A stretch of DNA of 7,392 nucleotides from JAZSQZ01 sp045538175 (GTDB lineage: Bacteria; Bacillota; Clostridia; Christensenellales; UBA1242): NCBI GenBank assembly GCA_045538175.1, contig JAZSQZ010000047.1:1-7392 (forward strand), written 5' to 3'. The stretch's first letter is position 1. Each line of letters opens with the position of its first letter. This document shows positions 1 through 5,383 of this stretch, in pieces. The notes beneath the pieces are model-generated. The model ran no database searches. It saw only the letters and a program-made list of their open reading frames with translations, and was not told the DNA's origin. Made by a program: the position numbers and the translations under genes.

Positions 1-621
1 ACTTTTACTCATAAGAGCAGCCAAAGCAATCAAAAATCCTAAAATTGTTGCATAGAAAAATTGATTGATGTTTAAGTGCATAAGACCAAACATAAGTGAT
101 GAGAAAATAACTGCCCTTTTAATACCCAACATTGAGTATCCGTGAATAAGCATACCCCTGTGAGTTGTTTCTTCACAAATTGCAGGAAGTACTGCAACAA
201 GAAGCACTTGCAAAATAAAACCATAAATTGAAGTGTCTGTTGTTGAAGTTGAAACACCAGCGCCTTGTTCGTAACCGAAAAGACCGATAAGACCACCAAA
301 AAATGAAGAGATTGCAATATTTAACAAATAACAAAATACCCCAATCAAAACACTATAAAGAATAGCAAGAGGACTTATTGCTTTATATTTAAAATCAGAG
401 AAAGTTTTTTTAACAGGTTGTTTTTGCAATTTTGAAAACATAAAAATTGGCAACAAAAACATAAGCCCCACTTGAATTACGAAAGTAAACACTGCATCAG
501 AAAGGTCGGCAGACATAAAAGAAAAGTCGACAACACTTGATACAATCCTTACAACAACAAACAAGGTCAACATAATAAAGTATATTAAGTTTGTGTTAAA
601 AAACTTTGTTTTATAGTTCAT
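1..621 (-). CDS. CPBP-family intramembrane metalloprotease (C-terminus cut by window edge)
   Basis: First 207 residues of a multi-spanning membrane protein of the CPBP family (CAAX prenyl protease 2 / bacteriocin-processing, Abi), which cleaves or handles substrates inside the cytoplasmic membrane. Hydrophobic segments lie near residues 10-30, 44-63, 83-105, 134-149 and 168-200. The family's motif 1 is present as EETTHRG (E150, E151, R155) and motif 2 as FGLMH (F178, H182); the third motif would lie beyond the left edge. The polar T-T-H in motif 1 differs from the more hydrophobic form in the neighbouring paralogue. The ATG at 619-621 follows a G-rich ribosome site (AGGGGGA) and starts 8 bases after the stop of the upstream CPBP gene, with no terminator between them, so the two are probably cotranscribed. 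The substrate is unknown; bacterial members include peptide-processing enzymes, bacteriocin self-immunity proteins and proteins of unclear role. The family is near certain, the function is not. Confidence 0.9.
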   Translation of the reverse strand, partial: MNYKTKFFNTNLIYFIMLTLFVVVRIVSSVVDFSFMSADLSDAVFTFVIQVGLMFLLPIFMFSKLQKQPVKKTFSDFKYKAISPLAILYSVLIGVFCYLLNIAISSFFGGLIGLFGYEQGAGVSTSTTDTSIYGFILQVLLVAVLPAICEETTHRGMLIHGYSMLGIKRAVIFSSLMFGLMHLNINQFFYATILGFLIALAALMSKS

Positions 622-629
622 TTATCCCC

Positions 630-1700
630 CTATCCCAAGAAAGAACTTACAAACCACAAAAAACCAGCAATAATCATAGAAATTATAAGCCAGCCTTTTG
701 CTGTAATAAATACAGTTGAACCGAGTTGTTTTACTTCATAATCAGACAAACCTGTTACATCGGTTCCTGCAACAAAATTTGCTTCGTCATCTGAATCTTC
801 GATTTCACCATAAGTTTCTTTATGGTCTTTATCAAAGTCAGGTTGTTTTTTACAATATTTACCCAAGAAATAACAACCAACAACAAGCACAACTGTAGCA
901 ATAAGCATAACACCAATTGCCCTTACAATATCGCCTGCACCCCAACTTGTATAAACAAATGCAGTGCTACCTGTTATAGTTGTTATGTAGTTAATAAGAA
1001 CAATTATAAAATTGTTTACAAAGTGGAAAACCATACTGTATACAATTGAGCCCGTAAAATAAACAATTATTGATAACATTGCGCCAAGGACTAATTGATA
1101 AACTGTCTTATATATTGACATATGCATCAAAGCAAACAAAATAGAACACAAAATGATTGCGCCCTTAGGACTTAGTTTTTCCCTTAAACCGTTAAATATG
1201 ATACCCCTAAAAATAAGTTCTTCAAAAACTGCAGGGAAAACAGCCATAAGAATTGTACCTGCAATAAATTTAACAGGAGTGTCAATTGAGTATGCAACAC
1301 CGATGTTACCTTTAAGACCCAAAATGTCTGTAAGAAAATAATTTACAAATTCGATAAAATGATTAAAGCCAAAAACTGAAACTACAGCAAGACCAATTAC
1401 GATAAGCATAATTTTCCAATCAAACTTTTTGTTTAGTCTTGAAGCTTGTTTAAATCCTGTTTTTTGTGTAGCAATATTATAAAACAAATAAACCAAAAAG
1501 AAAATGGCTTCACTTAAAATCATATTGATATAAATACAGATTTCACTGCCTGTGATTGCTTCAGGTGTTTGACCTGTTGATTCGCTTATAGAAGCAATAA
1601 TCATACTATAAACAATCAAAAAGACAATTTGTGCAAGAATAACTGCCAAAAACGCATTTGCGCTGTCTTGAAATGAATATCTGCTTTTTTTCTTGTCCAT
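630..1700 (-). CDS. CPBP-family intramembrane metalloprotease with extra C-terminal acidic linker and membrane helix
   Basis: A 356-residue integral membrane protein of the CPBP (Abi/CAAX protease 2) family. All three signature motifs are visible: EELIFRG (E160, E161, R165), FALMH (F189, H193) and HFVNN (H226, N230), which together form the presumed metal and active site within the membrane. Hydrophobic segments lie near residues 15-37, 53-75, 95-112, 143-160, 180-192, 198-216, 220-243 and 260-280. Beyond this core is a charged, mainly acidic stretch (about 284-326) and a final helix (about 334-355), an extension many family members lack. The chosen start is the ATG at 1698-1700, which has GAGGT 5 bases upstream. 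A GTG at 1710-1712 would add four residues but lies inside that ribosome site, so it is unlikely. The gene has its own promoter and is followed 8 bases later by a second CPBP gene. Substrate unknown. Confidence 0.92.
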   Translation of the reverse strand: MDKKKSRYSFQDSANAFLAVILAQIVFLIVYSMIIASISESTGQTPEAITGSEICIYINMILSEAIFFLVYLFYNIATQKTGFKQASRLNKKFDWKIMLIVIGLAVVSVFGFNHFIEFVNYFLTDILGLKGNIGVAYSIDTPVKFIAGTILMAVFPAVFEELIFRGIIFNGLREKLSPKGAIILCSILFALMHMSIYKTVYQLVLGAMLSIIVYFTGSIVYSMVFHFVNNFIIVLINYITTITGSTAFVYTSWGAGDIVRAIGVMLIATVVLVVGCYFLGKYCKKQPDFDKDHKETYGEIEDSDDEANFVAGTDVTGLSDYEVKQLGSTVFITAKGWLIISMIIAGFLWFVSSFLG

Positions 1701-1705
1701 ACTAT

Positions 1706-1712
1706 ACCTCAC
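1706..1712 (-). promoter_or_regulatory. Ribosome binding site that decides the CPBP start
   Basis: Read on the minus strand, GTGAGGT lies 5 bases before the ATG at 1698-1700. It contains GAGGT, complementary to the 16S rRNA tail. It also contains the in-frame GTG that would give the longest reading frame, so initiation at that GTG would use up the ribosome site itself. This favours the ATG. Confidence 0.75.
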
Positions 1713-1718
1713 TTAAAA

Positions 1719-1747
1719 ATTATATACCAAAATGGTAGCGTTGGCAA
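1719..1747 (-). promoter_or_regulatory. Sigma-A-type promoter of the CPBP pair
   Basis: On the minus strand there is TTGCCA (1742-1747, 5 of 6 to the -35 consensus), a 17-base spacer and a perfect TATAAT (1719-1724). The predicted transcription start is near 1712, which gives a very short leader holding the GAGGT ribosome site. The promoter lies just downstream of the walJ terminator, so the CPBP unit is probably transcribed independently. Confidence 0.75.
1725..1737. repeat. Perfect inverted repeat in the CPBP promoter spacer (possible operator)
   Basis: TACCA-AAA-TGGTA is a perfect 5-base inverted repeat with a 3-base centre, lying wholly between the -35 and -10 elements of the CPBP promoter. 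A protein bound here would block RNA polymerase. No regulator gene is seen in the window, so the operator role is inferred from position alone; a short A/T-rich palindrome can arise by chance. Confidence 0.4.
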
Positions 1748-1765
1748 ACAAAAAACAAATCACAA

Positions 1766-1795
1766 CAAAAAATAAAAATGGCAATCGCCATTTTT
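1766..1795 (-). terminator. Rho-independent terminator after walJ
   Basis: A perfect 9-base stem (1774-1782 pairing with 1787-1795) closes a 4-base loop. On the minus strand it is followed by a T-rich tract (A then six T). The hairpin overlaps the walJ stop codon. It ends the minus-strand unit holding walJ and separates it from the CPBP promoter less than 20 bases further on. The stem has four G-C pairs at its top and A-T pairs at its base. Confidence 0.85.
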
Positions 1796-2588
1796 AATCT
1801 TTTATTTCAAATAAAGTGCCAATTTTCCCTTGTGTAGCAACATCAACAAAAACATTTTCGCCTTCGATTATCCCACTGTTTGCAAGCACCTTTTTGACAG
1901 TATTATAAGCAAGTGACGGCGTATTATTTTCTTCACTTAAGTGCGACAGAACAACTTGTTTTACACCACTTTTTACAAGTTCGACAAGGGCTTTTCCACA
2001 AGCAACATTAGACAAGTGTCCACGGTTTGATAGTATCCTTGTTTTTAAACTTGCAGAATATTTAGGGTTGTTTAAAAGCATCTTTTCGTCGTGATTGCTT
2101 TCAATAAACAAAACATCACTTTTCTTTAAATAATTCAATGTTTTTTCACTCATAAAACCAAGGTCTGTTGCAACTGAAATTTTATTGCTTCCACAAACAA
2201 AACTGTATCCAACACAAAAGTTGCTATCATGTGGCAAAACAAAAGGTGTTATTGTTAAATCTTCAACAAAAAATTCCGAATTTACAAATGTAACAACCTG
2301 CTCAGGTGCAATTTTACCTATTTTTTTAATAATATATGGATAGCCAGATGTATGTACATAAATTTTTGTCTCATACTTTCTTGCAAAAGCACCAACCCCT
2401 AAACAATGGTCGATATGCTCGTGCGTAATAAAAATTGCCGTAATATCTTTAGGGTCAACAGAAATTTGTTGAAGTTTTTCACAAACTGCCGTTGCCGTAA
2501 GCCCAAGGTCTATAAGAATTTTAGCATTTTTACTTTCGACATATATACAGTTGCCTTTGCTACCACTTGCTAAACTAATTGTTTTCAT
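1794..2588 (-). CDS. walJ: WalJ/YycJ-type metallo-beta-lactamase-fold hydrolase
   Basis: A 264-residue cytoplasmic metallo-beta-lactamase-fold hydrolase of the WalJ (YycJ, VicX) family, matching the usual family length. It opens with the characteristic LASGSKGNC. The two-metal site is complete: HEHIDH (H56, H58, D60, H61), H120 in LPHDSN, D142 in ATDLG and H216 in LSHLSEENN. ESNHDEKML (163-171) and NRGHLSN (188-194) are further family hallmarks. In Bacillus and Streptococcus relatives the gene belongs to the walRK (vicRK) cell-wall regulon locus; it is linked to cell-wall homeostasis and DNA-related processes, and the substrate is not settled. Here no walR or walK is seen. The ATG at 2586-2588 was chosen because the family begins with this motif; an in-frame TTG at 2622-2624 would add 12 residues but has no ribosome site. 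The chosen ATG also has none (see promoter at 2596-2624). A terminator follows directly. Confidence 0.93.
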   Translation of the reverse strand: MKTISLASGSKGNCIYVESKNAKILIDLGLTATAVCEKLQQISVDPKDITAIFITHEHIDHCLGVGAFARKYETKIYVHTSGYPYIIKKIGKIAPEQVVTFVNSEFFVEDLTITPFVLPHDSNFCVGYSFVCGSNKISVATDLGFMSEKTLNYLKKSDVLFIESNHDEKMLLNNPKYSASLKTRILSNRGHLSNVACGKALVELVKSGVKQVVLSHLSEENNTPSLAYNTVKKVLANSGIIEGENVFVDVATQGKIGTLFEIKD

Positions 2589-2595
2589 ATTGCAA

Positions 2596-2624
2596 ATTAT
2601 AACAAACTGTTGTTTATTTTCCAA
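2596..2624 (-). promoter_or_regulatory. Promoter giving a probably leaderless walJ mRNA
   Basis: On the minus strand there is TTGGAA (2619-2624, 4 of 6), a 17-base spacer and a perfect TATAAT (2596-2601). Only 7 bases separate the -10 from the walJ ATG, so transcription would start at or one base before the A of the ATG. No Shine-Dalgarno sequence precedes this ATG, which fits leaderless initiation. The -10 could be a chance match in A/T-rich sequence, and walJ may also be read from the upstream genes. Confidence 0.5.
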
Positions 2625-2638
2625 ACATTTTTATGTTT

Positions 2639-4126
2639 TTAATAATTTTTTAAAACCACTTTTCCACTTATCCACGAATCAAAAAAACTTTCAAGCTCTA
2701 CCCCTGAGCCATCTTCAAAAGCAGATATCAGTTTTTCAGGTGTTGCAATTTTAAAGCAATTTTCCTTAAAGTATTTCCTTAAACACTTGATAAATTTTTC
2801 TCGACCTATAATTTCGTCTATATTATCAAAAAGTAACATTCCTTTAACATAAGTTATGTAGACATATTCCACTTCACTTCTATATTCATCTAGGCTTCTA
2901 TTCATAGTTGTATCTACATCTCCATACACCGATGTATACACATCAACAAACAACAAATAACTTGAAAGAGAATTCGATTTGCTTTCGCTTGTTTTTACTT
3001 CATAATCAGGGTTTTCGTCGTAAAACATAAGCGTAGAATACTCTGTGAGCCCCTCATCGAGCCAAGAAGACACAAACTCGTTATTTCCGACTAAGTTATA
3101 CCACCACTGATGTGCTATCTCGTGGACGATTACATTGGTGTATTCTGAGTACACATCAACAAGATTTGAGATAAAAACTAGGTTAGGATATTCCATGCCA
3201 CCGTGCAAAAAATTTGCTTCTGCAACGGATAGTTGTTTATAAGGATAATCGCCAAAAAGATTTGAAAAAGTCTTTATTGCATCAACAGAAGTTTTTAAAC
3301 TTTGCTTTGGATTTTTGTCACTAAAGTAAAAATAGTTTACTTCTATATCTCCAACCTTTTCACTTTCAACCGAAAATTCTTCGCTTAAGATAAATGCAAA
3401 ATCCCTAACAACATTTGCAACAACACTTGTGGTTGTTTTTTCGTTTTCAGTTTTAACTTCGACCTTGTCCCCAGTTGTGGCAAGCACCAAATTTTTGTTT
3501 GTTGTGATATCCACAGAATAATTTGCCATTTCACTATAAAATGGGTCGCCATTGCTGTTGTATGGTTTTGTCATGAAATCGCCATTTTCGTAAACACAGG
3601 CAACAGGATAAAAGTTGCCAAAATTATAAGTGTTTTCACCATAACCAAACCTGTGTATAACATTTGGCAACAAAACAACATATTCCATATAAATTTTTAC
3701 CCTATCCATAGGATATAAACTTTGATTTAGGTCAACTTTTAAAATTGTATTATCTTCACCACAAACATTTATCGTTTGTGGATTGTTTTCAACAGTTAAT
3801 AAACTTATGTTGATTTTTCCATAATCTATACCGTTTGGATATGCTTTTGTTTTATCCCCTAAACTTACAGGCGAATTTTTTACGCCTGCATCAAAGGCGT
3901 TTGGGTATAAATGAAAATCTACATAATCTAAAACAACATCGCTTGCGTTTATATAATCAACTGTTTGTTTTGCAGTCAAAACCTTTGTATCTATATCAAA
4001 ATCAACAGTTATGTCGTAATTTGTAAGGTTTTTTGAAACAGTTTTTAAATTGTCTTTGCTACAACCCGAAAACAATGGAAGCATACAAAAACACATAAAA
4101 AAATATGCCATAAAATTTTTATACAT
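2639..4126 (-). CDS. M1-family metallopeptidase, predicted lipoprotein
   Basis: A 495-residue zinc peptidase of family M1 (gluzincin aminopeptidase clan), predicted to sit on the outer face of the membrane. The N-terminus is a short signal sequence ending in a lipobox-like LFSGC (lipidated Cys 22; F at -3 is slightly unusual). Residues about 35-215 match the N-terminal beta-sandwich. The catalytic domain has GGMEYP (309-314, the GxMEN-type substrate motif), HEIAH (H335, E336, H339) and, 18 residues on, the third zinc ligand E358 in LDEGLTEY. Y426 in YVKG matches the catalytic tyrosine. The protein ends soon after FFDSWISGK, so it lacks the large C-terminal domain of many M1 enzymes. The ATG at 4124-4126 has AGGAGA 6 bases upstream. 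It lies 50 bases after the methyltransferase stop with no terminator, so cotranscription is likely. Probable role is trimming external peptides; the substrate is unknown. Confidence 0.93.
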   Translation of the reverse strand: MYKNFMAYFFMCFCMLPLFSGCSKDNLKTVSKNLTNYDITVDFDIDTKVLTAKQTVDYINASDVVLDYVDFHLYPNAFDAGVKNSPVSLGDKTKAYPNGIDYGKINISLLTVENNPQTINVCGEDNTILKVDLNQSLYPMDRVKIYMEYVVLLPNVIHRFGYGENTYNFGNFYPVACVYENGDFMTKPYNSNGDPFYSEMANYSVDITTNKNLVLATTGDKVEVKTENEKTTTSVVANVVRDFAFILSEEFSVESEKVGDIEVNYFYFSDKNPKQSLKTSVDAIKTFSNLFGDYPYKQLSVAEANFLHGGMEYPNLVFISNLVDVYSEYTNVIVHEIAHQWWYNLVGNNEFVSSWLDEGLTEYSTLMFYDENPDYEVKTSESKSNSLSSYLLFVDVYTSVYGDVDTTMNRSLDEYRSEVEYVYITYVKGMLLFDNIDEIIGREKFIKCLRKYFKENCFKIATPEKLISAFEDGSGVELESFFDSWISGKVVLKNY

Positions 4127-4176
4127 AAGAATTCTCCTATATATTCAATTTATGACATAGTTTATTTTTTAGAATA

Positions 4177-4950
4177 TTATTTTTCGATTATAAACATAAT
4201 CTCGTTTTTGTATTCTTTTTCAAATACAATTTTTGCCCCACATTGTTCGCACAAACCTTTTAAGTCTTCACTATATTTATTATACATACCAACATTTTTG
4301 CCACCTACTGTTTTTGTTGGATAAGTTATAACAAACTTTTTTGCATTGAGCGAATTTATAATTTCTTTTGCACGACCTACCCTTTGTTGCTCAAGAAGTG
4401 GCAAAATCTTAAACAAAAACACAACGTCAACAGTTTCTTTTGGTGTGTCGCAAGTTGCGTCTAAAACTTGAGCGACATAATCTTTTTTAAGGTCAACAAA
4501 ACAAAGGTTTAAAAACTCAATACACTCGCCGACAATATCGTAAGCGAAATATTTTTTTGCGTGATTTTTTGCAAAACAAATATAGGATATAGGATTAAAC
4601 CCACACCCTACATCTATAATACTCTCGATATCCTTACATTGAGATAAAATATCTACAAAAAACTCTTCTAAAAAGTCGTATCTCTCAGCCGTTGAACAAT
4701 GTCTTTTAAGGACTTGAAGATAAAATTCTCTATCTATATTTTCACCATTTATAAGTGCTTTTTTTGACTTGTTAAAATCACTAAAAAACATCTTTGCCCA
4801 AAGGTGTAATTTTGTCCTAACGGATTGCTCAATGTCTTTATTTTTCTTGTATTTAGGGGTCTCCTGCTCAACCAAATTTTCAATGGTTTTACAGCATATA
4901 TCCTTATAATTTTTAGAAGTTTTTATGCTTTCTAAAACTGTCTTTTGCAT
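4177..4950 (-). CDS. Putative 16S rRNA (guanine-1405-N7)-methyltransferase, ArmA/Rmt/FmrO family
   Basis: A 257-residue SAM-dependent methyltransferase, the same size class as ArmA and RmtB. From memory of RmtB, similarity runs the whole length: an N-terminal block TSKNYKDIC followed by a conserved T-hydrophobic pattern; HCSTAER (84-90, compare HASTKER); the SAM motif IDVGCGFNP (112-120); the acidic end of the second strand at D138; LFKILPLLEQQRVG (179-192, compare IFKLLPLLEREQAG); and ITYPTKTVGGKNVGM (208-222, compare VSFPTRSLGGRGKGM). Family enzymes methylate N7 of G1405 in the 30S decoding site, blocking 4,6-disubstituted deoxystreptamine aminoglycosides. That this copy gives resistance is inference. 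The ATG at 4948-4950 has no ribosome site but begins one base after the TAA of the upstream membrane-protein gene, which indicates translational coupling. No integron, transposase or marked base-composition change is visible nearby, unlike plasmid-borne rmt genes. A different methylation target in this host cannot be excluded. Confidence 0.85.
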   Translation of the reverse strand: MQKTVLESIKTSKNYKDICCKTIENLVEQETPKYKKNKDIEQSVRTKLHLWAKMFFSDFNKSKKALINGENIDREFYLQVLKRHCSTAERYDFLEEFFVDILSQCKDIESIIDVGCGFNPISYICFAKNHAKKYFAYDIVGECIEFLNLCFVDLKKDYVAQVLDATCDTPKETVDVVFLFKILPLLEQQRVGRAKEIINSLNAKKFVITYPTKTVGGKNVGMYNKYSEDLKGLCEQCGAKIVFEKEYKNEIMFIIEK

Positions 4951-4951
4951 A

Positions 4952-5239
4952 TTAGAACAATGCTGGGAAGCTCAATACAAATGTAAGCACTGCAAGTACG
5001 CAGAATGGAATAAAGATGATGATACTTCTCTTGCAAGCAAACTCCATACCACAGACTATAAGTGTACAAAGAACAGCATACTCTTTAATCACATTTAAAG
5101 TTTCCAATGTTTCTGCTGCCAAGAATTGAACAGGTAAAACTTGGTTTAGATACAAAACACCAAGAAGAATAACTGTTGCAAATGCCATGATTTGACCTAT
5201 GATGTCAAATAATTTTGAAAATCTACCTAAAATTAACAT
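4952..5239 (-). CDS. Small three-helix membrane protein of unknown function
   Basis: A 95-residue protein I do not recognise. Three hydrophobic stretches are visible (about residues 11-31, 50-67 and 72-93), joined by short polar turns (QFLAAETLETLNVIKEY and CKRS), so it should be an integral membrane protein with little outside the bilayer. It has two cysteines close to the membrane (C58, C63), one in the CKRS turn (C68) and one in the last helix (C79). The ATG at 5237-5239 lies 11 bases after AAGGAG, slightly far but the only good start. It is the first gene of a minus-strand unit with a consensus-like promoter directly upstream, and its TAA stop is one base before the start of the rRNA methyltransferase gene, so translation of the two is probably linked. 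No function should be inferred from that linkage alone. Hypothetical, but its ribosome site, promoter and coupling make it a real gene. Confidence 0.8.
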   Translation of the reverse strand: MLILGRFSKLFDIIGQIMAFATVILLGVLYLNQVLPVQFLAAETLETLNVIKEYAVLCTLIVCGMEFACKRSIIIFIPFCVLAVLTFVLSFPALF

Positions 5240-5250
5240 ATAATTCCCAT

Positions 5251-5256
5251 CTCCTT
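5251..5256 (-). promoter_or_regulatory. Ribosome binding site at the predicted extreme 5' end of the mRNA
   Basis: AAGGAG on the minus strand lies 11 bases before the ATG of the small membrane protein. The predicted transcription start from the promoter at 5263-5291 is about 5256, so the message would begin with the Shine-Dalgarno sequence itself and have a leader of only about 17 bases. The spacing is longer than the usual 5-9 bases. Confidence 0.6.
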
Positions 5257-5262
5257 GACTTT

Positions 5263-5291
5263 ATTTTATTAGAATTTTGCAATTTTGTCAA
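5263..5291 (-). promoter_or_regulatory. Strong sigma-A-type promoter of the membrane protein / methyltransferase / M1 peptidase unit
   Basis: On the minus strand there is a perfect TTGACA (5286-5291), a 17-base spacer and TAAAAT (5263-5268, 5 of 6). This is the best promoter match in the window and suggests steady expression of the methyltransferase unit. With no terminator before 1795, transcription may continue through walJ. Confidence 0.8.
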
Positions 5292-5301
5292 TTGTATACA
5301 A
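5292..5301. repeat. Perfect 10-base palindrome beside the leftward -35 (possible operator)
   Basis: TTGTATACAA is a perfect palindrome abutting the -35 of the leftward promoter, inside the divergent intergenic region 5240-5383. It is also 26 bases from the predicted -35 of the rightward subtilase gene. A protein bound here could affect either promoter. The regulatory role is inferred from position only. The rest of this 144-base region is A/T-rich, with no hairpin or small gene that I can support. Confidence 0.35.
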
Positions 5302-5327
5302 CTTATTTTAAAAGTTTGCAAGTTTAT

Positions 5328-5356
5328 TTTACTTTTAGGGAAATAATATATATAAT
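5328..5356 (+). promoter_or_regulatory. Promoter of the subtilase gene
   Basis: TTTACT (5328-5333, 4 of 6), a 17-base spacer and a perfect TATAAT (5351-5356). The predicted start is near 5363, leaving a leader of about 21 bases that holds the AAGGGG ribosome site (5370-5375), 8 bases before the ATG at 5384. A second TATAAT at 5363-5368 lacks a -35 and would start transcription within the ribosome site. Confidence 0.55.
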
Positions 5357-5383
5357 ATTTACTATAATTAAGGGGAAGAATTT

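Noticed and set aside
1710..1712. GTG giving a four-residue longer CPBP protein
   Set aside because: The GTG is inside the GAGGT ribosome site that serves the ATG at 1698-1700, and nothing suitable lies upstream of it.
2622..2624. TTG giving a 12-residue longer WalJ
   Set aside because: It has no ribosome site, the extra residues do not fit the family N-terminus, and the stretch coincides with a likely -35 element.
2623..2638. Inverted repeat after the M1 peptidase stop as a terminator
   Set aside because: The 6-base stem is nearly all A-T and is not followed by a T tract on the minus strand, so read-through into walJ is expected.
2668..2676. DnaA-box-like TTATCCACG (8 of 9)
   Set aside because: It is a single copy inside the coding end of the M1 peptidase (SWISGK region), with no cluster or A/T-rich unwinding region; chance match.
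4127..4176. Separate promoter for the M1 peptidase
   Set aside because: The gap is A/T-rich, but I found no -35/-10 pair with acceptable spacing; cotranscription with the methyltransferase is simpler.
5233..5250. Five-codon reading frame overlapping the membrane-protein start
   Set aside because: Its ATG directly abuts AAGGAG with no spacing, so it is unlikely to be initiated from that site, and no attenuation structure is visible.
5363..5368. Second TATAAT before the subtilase gene
   Set aside because: No reasonable -35 exists at the right distance, and transcription would start within the ribosome site; the TATAAT at 5351 fits better.
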